Origin: Paracoccaceae bacterium
Lineage (GTDB): Bacteria; Pseudomonadota; Alphaproteobacteria; Rhodobacterales; Rhodobacteraceae
Direction: 5' to 3'
Assembly (NCBI GenBank): GCA_030148005.1
Contig: JASBUI010000019.1
Span: 62,001 to 126,000 of the forward strand
Length of the DNA stretch: 64,000 bases
Below the pieces are notes generated by a model. It was not told the DNA's origin and did not search any database. It saw only the letters and a list, made by a program, of their open reading frames with translations. A program made the translations under genes and the position numbers. Shown in pieces: positions 25,712-34,251 of this stretch (the first letter of the stretch is position 1; every line of letters starts with the position of its first letter).

Positions 25712-25795
25712 TCCCACTTTCTCGCCGCCCCGCGTGACTTGCCTGACGACCGGCTTACAGAAGGATCGTGCGTGGTTCAAGAAAGGAAGCAAGCC

Positions 25796-26362
25796 ATGTC
25801 AGAACGCGCATTCAGCCAAATCTTGCGGTTTGGGGACCTACCAAACCGCAAAGCGACCGAGTTTTCACTGATTCCAGACGCCAAGCAGCGTGAAGCCATC
25901 GCAAAAGAGCTGGGAATCGTTTCGTTGAAAAAATTGACTTTTTCCGGTCGCTTGGCACCAATGGGCAGCGCGGATTGGCAGCTTGAGGCGAAATTGGGCG
26001 CAACGGCGGTTCAATCTTGCGTTGTCACGCTAGAGCCTGTGACCACGCGGATCGATACAGCCGTGGCGCGCAGCTACCTCAAAGATCTTGCCCTGCCCGA
26101 AGCGCAGGAAGAGGCAGGCGGCGAGATGGAGATGCCCGAGGATGACACGGCAGAGCCGCTTGGCACCGAAGTGGACCTTGCGCAGGTTGCGATAGAGGCG
26201 CTTGCGCTGGCCCTGCCCGACTATCCGCGGGCGGACGGCGCCGATCTGGAACAGGCAACCTTTGCGCCAAAGGGCGTTGAACCCTTGCAAGACAGCGATC
26301 TAAAGCCCTTTGCCGGCCTTGCCCAATTGCGAAAAAAGCTTGAGCAAGGTAAGGAAGACTGA
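25796..26362 (+). CDS. YceD/DUF177 family protein
   Basis: A 188-residue protein of the YceD (DUF177) family, which almost always lies upstream of rpmF and has been linked to 23S rRNA accumulation. It shows the family's VVTLEPVTTRIDTAV segment (about 80-95), whose central Cys (QSCVVTLEP) is conserved, an acidic middle stretch, and the C-terminal PFAGLAQLRKKLEQ. The start at 25796 has AGGAAGC seven bases upstream. A longer ORF into the bamE-like gene is rejected. It heads the cluster yceD-rpmF-plsX-fabH-ihfA-merR. Confidence 0.88.
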   Translation: MSERAFSQILRFGDLPNRKATEFSLIPDAKQREAIAKELGIVSLKKLTFSGRLAPMGSADWQLEAKLGATAVQSCVVTLEPVTTRIDTAVARSYLKDLALPEAQEEAGGEMEMPEDDTAEPLGTEVDLAQVAIEALALALPDYPRADGADLEQATFAPKGVEPLQDSDLKPFAGLAQLRKKLEQGKED

Positions 26363-26389
26363 CGCGTGCGGTGCCATGCGGAAAAACAC

Positions 26390-26417
26390 TTGCGCCGGGG
26401 TCGAATCTGAGTATGTT
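26390..26417 (+). promoter_or_regulatory. Possible promoter of rpmF-plsX-fabH
   Basis: TTGCGC (26390-26395) and TATGTT (26412-26417) with a 16-base spacer, in the 154-base gap between yceD and rpmF. Alphaproteobacterial promoters are weakly conserved, so this is a guess based on position and a fair match to sigma-70 hexamers. A separate promoter for rpmF is common in this cluster. Confidence 0.35.
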
Positions 26418-26516
26418 CGCGGCCTCTTGCATATAAGCTGGCAAATCAGGGCAATACGGCCGTGAATGCCTGAAAAACACCGGGGTTAATTCCCCTCTAA
26501 ACGCCGAGGTTGAGAC

Positions 26517-26726
26517 ATGGCTGTCCCTCAGAATAAAATCACTCGTTCGCGCCGCAACATGCGCCGTGCACATGACGCACTGGTCGCCGGCAACCCCGAC
26601 GAGTGCTCGAACTGTGGTGAGCTTAAGCGCCCCCACCACGTTTGTGGCGCCTGCGGCCACTACGACAACCGTGAGGTTGTTGCCCAGTCCGTAGAGGTTG
26701 ACCTTGACGATGAGGACGCCGCGTAA
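26517..26726 (+). CDS. rpmF: 50S ribosomal protein L32
   Basis: A 69-residue basic ribosomal protein. The N terminus [20 protein letters not shown] is the universal L32 signature. Four cysteines in two pairs, C30-x2-C33 and C43-x2-C46, form the zinc-binding (C+) version. This form suggests no zinc-responsive C- paralogue is needed here, though one could exist elsewhere. An acidic tail follows ([11 protein letters not shown]). plsX starts 23 bases after the stop codon, and the arrangement with yceD and plsX is conserved across Proteobacteria. Confidence 0.98.
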   Translation: MAVPQNKITRSRRNMRRAHDALVAGNPDECSNCGELKRPHHVCGACGHYDNREVVAQSVEVDLDDEDAA

Positions 26727-26748
26727 CAAGCGGCGCCCCTCGCGGGCC

Positions 26749-27843
26749 ATGACCGAAGCGGTACTCACCCCACAACGGTTCGTTATATCCGTCGACGCCA
26801 TGGGCGGCGACCGTGGCCCTGCCCCAGTGGTGGCGGGGCTTTCGCGTTCGGCCGTCAAGAACGCACAGATCAACTTTATCCTGCACGGCGACAAGGCGGT
26901 GCTTGCCCCGCTTGTTGCGCGGCGCAAGAACCTGGCCGGCCGGGTTGAGATCCGTCACACCGAAGAGGTGGTGACGATGGATGCAAAGCCCAGCCAGGTG
27001 ATGCGCAACGGCAAGGCCACTTCGATGTGGTCAACGATTGAAGCTGTGCGCGCAGGCGACGCCCATGTCGCGGTGTCCTGCGGCAACACCGGCGCGCTGA
27101 TGGCCGTTTCGATGCTGCGCCTGCGGCGCCTGCCCGGCATCAACCGCCCGGCAATTGCCTGCCTCTGGCCTTCGCGCAATCCCGGCGGTTTCAACATCAT
27201 GCTGGATGTCGGCGCCGATGTTCGCGCCGATGAACATGATCTGTCCCAATACGCCCTGATGGGCGCGTCCTATTCGCGCAACGGTCTGGGCATCAAACGC
27301 CCGCGCGTCGGGCTTTTGAATGTCGGCACGGAAGAGCACAAGGGCCGGGCCGAGCTGAAAGCGGCCAATGAGCTTATTGCCGAGATCGCCGATGGCGCGA
27401 ATTTCGACTATGTCGGCTTTATCGAAGGCGGCGATATTCCATCATCCAAGGTTGATGTGGTGGTCACGGACGGGTTTACCGGCAACATTGCTCTGAAGAC
27501 GGGCGAAGGCACGGCAAGCTTGATCCGCGATCTTCTCAAACAGGCCTTCAAGGCCACGCCCCTGTCACGAATCGCCGCACTTCTTGCCTTTACTTCGCTG
27601 CGCCGCCTTTCAAAACGCACCGACCCGCGGCAGGTCAACGGCGGCGTCTTTCTTGGCCTGAACGGCACGGTCGTCAAATCGCATGGCTCTGCGGATGCAA
27701 CGGGCGTCTCGGCCGCGATAAAGCTTGCCTTCACGCTGGCACAGTCGGGCTTTACCGAAAGGCTTGCGGCACGTGTTGCAACTTCCTCTACGCCGCGCTT
27801 AGATGCGCAGGACGCGGGACCCAGGGACAAGAGCACAACATGA
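26749..27843 (+). CDS. plsX: Phosphate acyltransferase PlsX
   Basis: Makes acyl-phosphate from acyl-ACP, the first committed step of phospholipid synthesis in PlsX/PlsY bacteria. It is a peripheral membrane protein. The 364 residues include the N-terminal ISVDAMGGDRGPAPVV signature, the CGNTGALMA and DVGADVRADEHDLSQYA segments, and GFTGNIALKTGEGTASL. ATG 26749 is taken. The upstream in-frame Met at 26698 lies inside rpmF and is rejected. The stop overlaps the fabH start (ATGA), so lipid initiation enzymes are made together. Confidence 0.96.
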   Translation: MTEAVLTPQRFVISVDAMGGDRGPAPVVAGLSRSAVKNAQINFILHGDKAVLAPLVARRKNLAGRVEIRHTEEVVTMDAKPSQVMRNGKATSMWSTIEAVRAGDAHVAVSCGNTGALMAVSMLRLRRLPGINRPAIACLWPSRNPGGFNIMLDVGADVRADEHDLSQYALMGASYSRNGLGIKRPRVGLLNVGTEEHKGRAELKAANELIAEIADGANFDYVGFIEGGDIPSSKVDVVVTDGFTGNIALKTGEGTASLIRDLLKQAFKATPLSRIAALLAFTSLRRLSKRTDPRQVNGGVFLGLNGTVVKSHGSADATGVSAAIKLAFTLAQSGFTERLAARVATSSTPRLDAQDAGPRDKSTT

Positions 27844-28811
27844 CACGACGCGCAGTCGTCAGGGGCATCGGGCACTACCTGCCCGATCGTATCGTTCCGA
27901 ATTCGGAATTTGAAACCAGCCTAGATACTACCGATGCATGGATCAAAAGCCGCAGCGGCATTGAGCGCCGGCATTTCGCGGCCGAGGGGCAGACAACCTC
28001 TGACATCGCCGCGCGCGCATCGCGTGCTGCGCTTGCCAATGCGGGGCTTGATGCAAGCGATATCGACGCCATCATCGTTGCAACATCCACGCCCGATCTG
28101 ACCTTTCCCTCTGCTGCGACTATGGTTCAGGCCGAACTGGGCATGACAACTGGCTTTGCTTTCGATGTTCAGGCGGTTTGCGCCGGCTTCGTCTTTGGTC
28201 TGGCAAATGCAAATGCATTGATTGATTCGGGTCAGGCCGATCGCGTGATGGTCATCGGCGCAGAGACCTTTAGCCGCATCATGGACTGGACCGACCGAAG
28301 CACTTGTGTGCTTTTTGGCGACGGCGCAGGCGCGCTGATCCTTGAAGCGCAGGAAGGCAATGGCACGAACGCAGATCGCGGAATTCTGGCCACTGACCTT
28401 AATTCCGACGGGCGCTTTCGCGATCTTCTTTACGTCGATGGCGGGGTTTCGACCCAGACGACCGGTTATCTGCGCATGCAGGGCAAGGAAGTCTTTCGCC
28501 ACGCGGTCGAGAAACTAAGCGCCACGGCCGAAACTTCCCTTGGAAAACTGGGCCTGACTGGCGACGATGTCGACTGGATCGTTCCGCATCAGGCGAACAT
28601 CCGGATCATCAAGGGAACGGCCAAGAAGATGGGCGTTTCGATGGATAATGTCGTCGTTACCGTACAGGATCACGGCAACACTTCGGCGGCATCGATTCCC
28701 CTTGCGATGTCGGTTGGCGTGCAAAACGGGCAGATCAAGAAAGGCGATCTGGTCGTGACCGAGGCAATCGGGGGCGGTCTGGCGTGGGGATCGGTCGTTC
28801 TGCGCTGGTAA
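27840..28811 (+). CDS. fabH: Beta-ketoacyl-ACP synthase III
   Basis: Condenses acetyl-CoA with malonyl-ACP to start fatty acid synthesis. The 323 residues carry the complete triad: C114 in VQAVCAGF, H250 in VPHQANIRII and N280 in DHGNTSAAS. It also has the family's N-terminal RGIGHYLPDRIVPN and C-terminal EAIGGGLAWGSVVLRW, with the expected length. It is translationally coupled to plsX. After it come a short inverted repeat (28822-28827 / 28836-28841) and the ihfA promoter region. Confidence 0.97.
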   Translation: MTRRAVVRGIGHYLPDRIVPNSEFETSLDTTDAWIKSRSGIERRHFAAEGQTTSDIAARASRAALANAGLDASDIDAIIVATSTPDLTFPSAATMVQAELGMTTGFAFDVQAVCAGFVFGLANANALIDSGQADRVMVIGAETFSRIMDWTDRSTCVLFGDGAGALILEAQEGNGTNADRGILATDLNSDGRFRDLLYVDGGVSTQTTGYLRMQGKEVFRHAVEKLSATAETSLGKLGLTGDDVDWIVPHQANIRIIKGTAKKMGVSMDNVVVTVQDHGNTSAASIPLAMSVGVQNGQIKKGDLVVTEAIGGGLAWGSVVLRW

Positions 28812-28845
28812 TCGCCGTTTAAATGGCCGATCCAAGCCATTGATA

Positions 28846-28874
28846 TTGACTCGGAAAATCAATTCTCTCATCCT
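28846..28874 (+). promoter_or_regulatory. Possible promoter of ihfA
   Basis: TTGACT (28846-28851), a 17-base spacer and CATCCT (28869-28874), in the 89-base gap between fabH and ihfA, with the ribosome site AAGGGGACAAGAA just before the ihfA ATG. The -35 box is good and the -10 poor, as is common in Rhodobacteraceae. A small inverted repeat AATGGC / GCCATT (28822-28841) lies directly upstream and could be an operator. Confidence 0.4.
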
Positions 28875-28900
28875 TTCGTGAAATCACAAGGGGACAAGAA

Positions 28901-29203
28901 ATGTCGGACAAGACACTCACACGTATGGATTTGAGTGAAGCTGTTTTCCGTGAAGTCGGCCTAAGCCGTAACGAATCTGCCCAATTGGTCGAAAGCGTGC
29001 TGGCCCATATGTCGGATGCACTGGTCAAGGGACAGAGCGTCAAGATTTCTTCGTTCGGCACCTTTTCGGTGCGTGACAAGGCGGCACGTGTTGGCCGCAA
29101 CCCCAAGACCGGGCAAGAGGTTCCTATTCACCCACGTCGTGTGCTGACGTTCCGCCCATCTCATCTGATGAAGGATCGCGTCGCGGCGGGGAACAAGCGT
29201 TAA
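28901..29203 (+). CDS. ihfA: Integration host factor subunit alpha
   Basis: A 100-residue DNA-bending protein of the HU/IHF family. The N-terminal [22 protein letters not shown] helices, the [21 protein letters not shown] segment with the conserved RNPKTG arm and the [14 protein letters not shown] end identify the alpha subunit. It works as a heterodimer with IhfB, which is not in the window. It has its own upstream gap with a possible promoter and is followed 16 bases later by a MerR-type gene, as in most Rhodobacterales. Confidence 0.97.
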   Translation: MSDKTLTRMDLSEAVFREVGLSRNESAQLVESVLAHMSDALVKGQSVKISSFGTFSVRDKAARVGRNPKTGQEVPIHPRRVLTFRPSHLMKDRVAAGNKR

Positions 29204-29218
29204 GGCGCGGGGCGCGGA

Positions 29219-30142
29219 ATGGAAAAAGCGCGCGACGCCTTTCGCACCATCAGTGAAGTTGCCATGTGGCTGGAAACGCCGGCGCATGTGCTGCGCTTTT
29301 GGGAAAGCAAATTCTCACAGGTAAAGCCGGTAAAACGTGCCGGTGGTCGGCGCTATTATCGTCCGGGCGATATGGAACTTTTGGGCGGTATCAAAAAGCT
29401 GCTTCACGAAGACGGTATGACCATCAAGGGCGTTCAGAAAATCCTGCGCGAAGAAGGGGTTAGGCATGTCGCAGACCTGTCACCGCCGCTGAATCTCGAC
29501 GTCGAAGACGATGGGCCGGACAGCGTTGATGATGCGCCAGATGCGGTCGTTGAAGCGCCCGCCGCTGCGCAAAGCGAGACCGCCGAAAAGGCCCCTCAGC
29601 CCGCGCCCGAAGAAGCCGCGGAAGAGGCCGTCGAGGCACCTTCAGAGGAGGCGCCCGCCCTTCCCCCAGAGGTCGCCGAAGAGCTTTTGCGTCAGGCGCA
29701 ACAGGCGGATGCTGATGCCGCAAGCGCCGCCCAGAAACTGAACGGCGCGGACGCCGCCGCAACAGAGACTTCCGAAGAGATCGCAGAGGCCCCGCCGGAG
29801 CCTGCTGAGACATCGATGGTGGCCGACACCGCGGCGCAGGATGCCCCCCCGGAACTGACCGCCGACGACGGCGATGACAAAGCCGATGAGGCCGAAGAAA
29901 CGGGCCAGCCCGAAGATACCAAAGACGAAGATGAACCCGCCGCGCAGGAAGCCGAAGAAACGCCCGCCCCCTTGGTTGCAGAGAACGCCGATAGCGACCC
30001 TTCGGACCATGAGCTTGAGGTGCCGCCGGCCATCGCCGCACAGATTCGGAAGATGGACAAGACAGCGATGAGCGCGCGGCGCGCCCAGATCGCCCCGCTT
30101 TACGCCCGCCTGAGCGCCCTGCGCGACCGCATGGGTCAATGA
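29219..30142 (+). CDS. MerR-type DNA-binding protein with long acidic Ala/Pro tail
   Basis: A 307-residue protein. The first 80 residues form a MerR-like winged helix ([25 protein letters not shown], then [33 protein letters not shown]). About 180 residues of low-complexity Ala/Glu/Pro/Asp-rich sequence follow, probably disordered, then a short conserved end ([39 protein letters not shown]). There is no metal-binding Cys set of the classical MerR sensors. The gene always sits after ihfA in this group, and its role is not known. The tail lengths of homologues probably vary. Confidence 0.88.
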   Translation: MEKARDAFRTISEVAMWLETPAHVLRFWESKFSQVKPVKRAGGRRYYRPGDMELLGGIKKLLHEDGMTIKGVQKILREEGVRHVADLSPPLNLDVEDDGPDSVDDAPDAVVEAPAAAQSETAEKAPQPAPEEAAEEAVEAPSEEAPALPPEVAEELLRQAQQADADAASAAQKLNGADAAATETSEEIAEAPPEPAETSMVADTAAQDAPPELTADDGDDKADEAEETGQPEDTKDEDEPAAQEAEETPAPLVAENADSDPSDHELEVPPAIAAQIRKMDKTAMSARRAQIAPLYARLSALRDRMGQ

Positions 30143-30207
30143 GCTGGTGATAGTTGGCTATTCGCGCTTGCTACGCCGGGAAAAACCGGTATGAAGACCC
30201 CCGAGTT

Positions 30208-30284
30208 CGGGCTATGGCGCAGCCTGGTAGCGCGTCCGTCTGGGGGACGGAAGGTCGCAGGTTCGAGTCCTGCTAGCCCGACCA
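30208..30284 (+). tRNA. tRNA-Pro (GGG)
   Basis: A 77-base cloverleaf. The acceptor stem is CGGGCTA / TAGCCCG, the D arm contains AGCCTGGTA, and the anticodon stem is TCCGT / ACGGA with loop CTGGGGG, giving anticodon GGG. The T arm is GCAGG TTCGAGT CCTGC, and the discriminator A is followed by an encoded CCA. It lies 66 bases after the MerR-like gene, with a terminator hairpin directly downstream. Confidence 0.97.
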
Positions 30285-30293
30285 TCGAACCAC

Positions 30294-30325
30294 CGCCCGC
30301 AGGCTTATGGCCGCGGGCGTTTCTG
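30294..30325 (+). terminator. Intrinsic terminator after tRNA-Pro
   Basis: Inverted repeat CGCCCGC (30294-30300) / GCGGGCG (30313-30319) with a 12-base loop, followed by TTTCTGT. It starts 10 bases after the tRNA 3' end and finishes 18 bases before the dcd start, so it should separate the tRNA transcript from dcd. Confidence 0.75.
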
Positions 30326-30342
30326 TAAGCGGGGAACGCTTT

Positions 30343-31425
30343 ATGGCCGGTACTGGTGTCTTGCCAAGCCAAGCATTGCAATCGATGATTTCGCGGGGCG
30401 AGATCACGGCAGAGCCGCCGGTCATCCCCGAACAGATTCAGCCTGCAAGCATTGATCTTCGCCTTGGCAATATTGCCTACCGCGTACGCGCCTCTTTCTT
30501 GGCTGGCGCCGGGCGCAGTGTCGCCGAGCGCCTTGAAGAGTTCGAGATGCACCGCGTTGATCTGACAGATGGTGCGGTGCTGGAAAAGGGCTGTGTCTAT
30601 GTGGTGCCGCTGATGGAGCGGCTGGCGCTGCCGGTGGATGTTCAGGCGGTTGCCAACGCCAAGTCATCGACCGGGCGGCTGGATCTTCTGACACGCACCA
30701 TCACCGATGGCGGCGAAGAGTTTGATCGCATCGCGCCGGGCTATGACGGCCCGCTTTATGCCGAGATTTGTCCGCGCTCCTTTTCGGTGCTGGTGCGTCC
30801 GGGGATGCGCCTGAACCAGATACGCTTTCGCCGTGGGCAGGCCGTTCTGTCCGACGCCCAGCTATCTGCGCTGCACGATCAGGTAACGCTGGTGTCTGGT
30901 CCCGCCCATATCGATCAGGGCCTTGGGTTCTCGGTTGATCTGAAACCTTCAAGCGGTGATCTCGTGGGGTATCGCGCCAAGCCGCATACCGGGGTCATCG
31001 ATCTGGAAAAGATCGGCCACTACACCGCGGGCGACTATTGGGAAGAGGTGCGTACAGCCGAGGGGCGCATCATCCTTGATCCCGGCGCTTTCTACATTCT
31101 GGTCAGCCGCGAGGCGGTACATATACCGCCCGAATACGCCGCCGAAATGGCACCCTATCTTGCGATGGTGGGTGAGTTTCGGGTGCATTATGCGGGGTTC
31201 TTTGATCCGGGGTTTGGCCACGCAGCAGCAGGCGGCACCGGATCGCGCGGCGTTCTTGAAGTGCGGTGCCACGAGGCACCCTTTGTGCTTGAGCATGGCC
31301 AGATCGTCGGGCGATTGGTCTATGAACACATGGCAGAGGTGCCCGATCAGCTTTATGGCGCGGGCATCGCATCGAACTATCAGGGGCAGGGTTTGAAGCT
31401 GTCAAAGCACTTCAAGGCGCCCTGA
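30343..31425 (+). CDS. dcd: dCTP deaminase-family protein (2'-deoxycytidine 5'-triphosphate deaminase)
   Basis: Predicted to deaminate dCTP to dUTP for thymidylate synthesis. The 360 residues are about twice the size of E. coli Dcd and match the long, two-domain alphaproteobacterial form. Conserved pieces are IQPASIDLRLG (near 33-43), the NAKSSTGRLDLLTRTITDGG motif (near 107-126) typical of the dUTPase/Dcd fold with its catalytic Ser/Arg, and a second related half ending in YQGQGLKLSKHFK. ATG 30343 follows GGGGAACGC. A Met 12 codons upstream falls in the terminator. Confidence 0.88.
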   Translation: MAGTGVLPSQALQSMISRGEITAEPPVIPEQIQPASIDLRLGNIAYRVRASFLAGAGRSVAERLEEFEMHRVDLTDGAVLEKGCVYVVPLMERLALPVDVQAVANAKSSTGRLDLLTRTITDGGEEFDRIAPGYDGPLYAEICPRSFSVLVRPGMRLNQIRFRRGQAVLSDAQLSALHDQVTLVSGPAHIDQGLGFSVDLKPSSGDLVGYRAKPHTGVIDLEKIGHYTAGDYWEEVRTAEGRIILDPGAFYILVSREAVHIPPEYAAEMAPYLAMVGEFRVHYAGFFDPGFGHAAAGGTGSRGVLEVRCHEAPFVLEHGQIVGRLVYEHMAEVPDQLYGAGIASNYQGQGLKLSKHFKAP

Positions 31426-31593
31426 CGCAAGTTGCAAGAAATGCCCTTGGTAAGACTGCCAAGGACCCTGCCAAGCCCGGATCATCGAAAGCCCCCGATG
31501 CTGTCGCTGCCCATTTAGCTGCGCAAGGCACCATAGCGATCATGCGATCTTTGTCTGGACGTCAGAGGACCAGCGCGCGCCGCTTGCAGGGCC

Positions 31594-31809
31594 TTAGAAG
31601 CGTCCCATGCGGCGCGTGATCTTGGCGGCTTGGCGGTGACGCTTGGCATCTTCGCGCCCTTGGGTCAGCTGATCCTGATCGGCGGCCGTCGGGGCACCCT
31701 TTTGCTTGCCCTTTCGTGACGCCATTTCCATGCCCTTGTTGATGCCCGAGTTCAAAAGCCGGCGCATCACGATCTTGATGACCATATTGATGATCTGGTT
31801 CACGTTCAT
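31594..31809 (-). CDS. Small conserved hypothetical protein (71 aa)
   Basis: A 71-residue basic protein. It has an amphipathic N-terminal helix (MNVNQIINMVIKIVMRRLLN) and a Lys/Arg-rich second half (RKGKQKGAP, KRHRQAAKITRRMGRF). No domain is recognised. The ribosome site AAGGGAACGATCCC lies before the ATG at 31809, and the gene begins 14 bases after the scpB stop, so it is very likely the last gene of the nagZ-scpA-scpB transcript. In many Alphaproteobacteria tatA follows scpB, but this protein lacks the TatA membrane helix. Confidence 0.75.
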   Translation of the reverse strand: MNVNQIINMVIKIVMRRLLNSGINKGMEMASRKGKQKGAPTAADQDQLTQGREDAKRHRQAAKITRRMGRF

Positions 31810-31823
31810 GGGATCGTTCCCTT

Positions 31824-32480
31824 TTATGGTTCGAACATTTCGCCTTGGTTCTCGTCTTCTTCTGCCTCGTCGTCTTCGCCTGTATCCAGACCCGGGCCCT
31901 GCCCCGGCGGTGGCCGGTTTTCAAGCAGTCCCGCGGCGCGCAGCTCTTTAAGCCCGGGCAAGTCGCGTGCGCTTTCCAGTCCGAAGTGATCCAGAAACTC
32001 CTGAGTGACAACATAGGTCACCGGCCGGCCCGGCGTCATGCGGCGGCGGCCAAAGCGGATCCACTCCAGTTCCAGAAGCTGGTCTATTGTGCCCCGGCTT
32101 ACGCCGACGCCGCGGATCTCTTCGATCTCGGCGCGGGTGACGGGCTGATGATAGGCGATGATGGCAAGGGTTTCGATCGCCGCGCGCGAAAGCTTTCGCG
32201 TCTCGACCGTTTCCTTTTGCATCAGAAACCCCAGATCGGGCGCGGTGCGGATGGCCCATGCATCGCCAACCTTGACGACGGATACCCCCCGCCCCTCATA
32301 GCGCTTCTTGAGGTGCACAAGCGCCTCGGCCGGGTCCGATCCATGCGGAAGCCGCGCGGCCAACTCGCGCACCGTCACCGGTTCGGCGGTTGCAAAAAGC
32401 ACGGCCTCGACCATGCGTTCCTGTTCGCCCATCGGTGGCGCCTCAAAAAGGCTATCGTTCTGGGGGGCCTCAACCGTCAT
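31824..32480 (-). CDS. scpB: Segregation and condensation protein B
   Basis: A 218-residue winged-helix protein that pairs with ScpA and SMC in chromosome condensation. Conserved are MVEAVLFATAEPVTVRELA near the start, SRAAIETLAIIAYHQPVTRAEIEEIRGV in the middle and the RPVTYVVTQEFLDHFGL end of the second winged helix. The acidic C-terminal tail (DTGEDDEAEEDENQ) is poorly conserved. The start at 32480 overlaps the end of scpA by 11 bases. The alternative Met at 32522 would deepen the overlap and is rejected. Confidence 0.95.
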   Translation of the reverse strand: MTVEAPQNDSLFEAPPMGEQERMVEAVLFATAEPVTVRELAARLPHGSDPAEALVHLKKRYEGRGVSVVKVGDAWAIRTAPDLGFLMQKETVETRKLSRAAIETLAIIAYHQPVTRAEIEEIRGVGVSRGTIDQLLELEWIRFGRRRMTPGRPVTYVVTQEFLDHFGLESARDLPGLKELRAAGLLENRPPPGQGPGLDTGEDDEAEEDENQGEMFEP

Positions 32481-33261
32481 TCGGGTCTCTTTTCTTCTTG
32501 ATCTGAATGGGGGCGAATACATCGTCCTGACGGATGTCGATCTTTCCTGCTTTTACCAGTTCCAGCGAGGCGGCAAAAGTGGCTGCCGCCGCCGAGCGCC
32601 GCTTTTTGGGATCGCTTTCCCAGCCTTCGGGCAGATAGCTCATCAAATCGGTCCAGTCACCGGCATAGCAGATCAGGCCGCGCAGCCGGTCCAGCGCCTG
32701 CTCCATCGTAAACAAAAGCTCACGGTCCATGACATAGGGGCGAAAGTCATCGCGCGTGCGAAGCCGGGCGTAGGCCTGCATCAGGTCCAGAATGGTCGCG
32801 GTGTATTTCACCTTGCGCACGCGCTCTACGCTTTCGGGAACGCCGCGCGCAAAGAAGTCGCGGCCAAGCTGGTCGCGCGCCATCAGTTTGGCGGCCGCAT
32901 CGCGCATCGCTTGCAGACGTTCCAACTGAAAGGCCAGATGCGCGGCAAGCTCTTCGCCTGACGGCCCTTCGTCGTTGGGATCGGCCGGTAGCAAGAGGCG
33001 CGACTTGAGAAAGGCAAGCCATGCCGCCATCACAAGGTAATCGGCGGCAAGTTCGATCCGCAGGCCCTTGGCCCGATCGATAAAGACAAGGTATTGCTCT
33101 GCCAGATGCAGGATGGAAATCTTGCGCAGATCGACCTTCTGGGTCCGCGACATGGTCAGCAAAAGATCAAGAGGCCCCTCATAGCCGTCGACATCAACGA
33201 TCAGCGCCTCGGCGGCAAGGCGCGCTTCGACTTCGGTCTGATCTTCGAATGTTTCAGCCAT
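32470..33261 (-). CDS. scpA: Segregation and condensation protein A
   Basis: The kleisin subunit of the SMC-ScpAB complex, with 263 residues. The N-terminal SMC-neck-binding part is the typical YEGPLDLLLTMSRTQKVDLRKISILHLAEQYLVF. The C-terminal winged helix (SAAAATFAASLELVKAGKIDIRQDDVFAPI) contacts the SMC head. It overlaps nagZ upstream by 8 bases and scpB downstream by 11 bases, so all three are coupled. A role for ScpAB in chromosome segregation is established for the family. Confidence 0.96.
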   Translation of the reverse strand: MAETFEDQTEVEARLAAEALIVDVDGYEGPLDLLLTMSRTQKVDLRKISILHLAEQYLVFIDRAKGLRIELAADYLVMAAWLAFLKSRLLLPADPNDEGPSGEELAAHLAFQLERLQAMRDAAAKLMARDQLGRDFFARGVPESVERVRKVKYTATILDLMQAYARLRTRDDFRPYVMDRELLFTMEQALDRLRGLICYAGDWTDLMSYLPEGWESDPKKRRSAAAATFAASLELVKAGKIDIRQDDVFAPIQIKKKRDPNDG

Positions 33262-34249
33262 TGATCACCTCGGGAACAAGCGCCCGAAATTCGGCCTCTA
33301 GCGCCGGGATGTCAACCTTGGGGGAAGAAATTCGCAAGCCTAGCGCCCGGTTCGCGCGTTCCGCTGCGGCCTCTGTCATCTGCCCAAGCCCAACGATCTG
33401 AACCATCTCGGACATATCGCCGTTGCAATGCAGAACGATGTCACAGCCCGCGGCCAGCGCCGCCGCCCCGCGTTCGCCGGGCGTGCCGCTTAGCGCCTGC
33501 ATCGAGATATCGTCGGTCAACAGAAGGCCGCCAAAGCCGATTTCATCGCGGATGAGTTCGATCATTCGGGGCGAAAGCGTTGCGGGGCGCTCGGGATCGA
33601 TCCTGTCAAAAACGATATGGGCGCTCATCGCGATCGGAAGATCGCTAAGGTCCCTGAACGGCGCAAAATCGTGCCGGGCCAGCCAGCGGTGTTCCTTGTC
33701 GATGTGCGGCAGGTCCAGATGGCTGTCGAGCGTTGCAAGGCCGTGCCCGGGCATATGCTTCACAACTGGCAGAACACCCCCCGCCAGATGCGCATCGGCA
33801 ACAAGGCGGGCAATCTTTGCCACATCAGCGGCCGCGCTCGCGTAGCAGCGGTTTCTAAGGACCGCATGGGTTTGACCCCGCGCGATGTCGGCCACGGGCG
33901 CGCAGTTGACGTCGATGCCCACATCCCGCAGCTCGGCCGCGATCAGCGCATAGCGCAGCGCCATTGCGCGCGCGGGGGCTTTCGCCATCTGCTCAAGCGG
34001 CGGCATCCAAGCGCGCCAATGCGGCGGACCAAGGCGCTGAACGCGCCCGCCTTCCTGATCGATAAGTATGGGACAGTTCCAACCCGCAGCCTCGCGCAGA
34101 TCGGATGTCAGACGGCGCAACTGATCGGGCGCCTCGACGTTGCGCGCAAAAAGGATGAACCCCCAAGGGTCAGCCTCGGCAAAAAATGCACGCTCATCTT
34201 GCGAAAGTGCGGGGCCTTGGCATCCAAGGATAAAGGCCCCGCGATGCAT
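33254..34249 (-). CDS. nagZ: Beta-N-acetylhexosaminidase NagZ (GH3)
   Basis: A cytosolic glycosidase that removes GlcNAc from 1,6-anhydro-muropeptides during peptidoglycan recycling. The 331 residues show DQEGGRVQRL (64-73), the catalytic His loop KHMPGHG (164-170) and the nucleophile Asp in LLTDDISM (D246-D247). The KH(S/F)PGHG motif has Met in place of the usual small residue. It lies between a SPOR-domain gene and scpA, so cell-wall recycling, septum binding and chromosome condensation share one transcript. Confidence 0.94.
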   Translation of the reverse strand: MHRGAFILGCQGPALSQDERAFFAEADPWGFILFARNVEAPDQLRRLTSDLREAAGWNCPILIDQEGGRVQRLGPPHWRAWMPPLEQMAKAPARAMALRYALIAAELRDVGIDVNCAPVADIARGQTHAVLRNRCYASAAADVAKIARLVADAHLAGGVLPVVKHMPGHGLATLDSHLDLPHIDKEHRWLARHDFAPFRDLSDLPIAMSAHIVFDRIDPERPATLSPRMIELIRDEIGFGGLLLTDDISMQALSGTPGERGAAALAAGCDIVLHCNGDMSEMVQIVGLGQMTEAAAERANRALGLRISSPKVDIPALEAEFRALVPEVING

Positions 34250-34251
34250 GT

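Noticed and set aside
31445-31464. Hairpin CCTTGG / CCAAGG after dcd as a terminator
   Set aside because: No T-run follows on the plus strand, and only a weak one on the minus strand 130 bases after the small gene.
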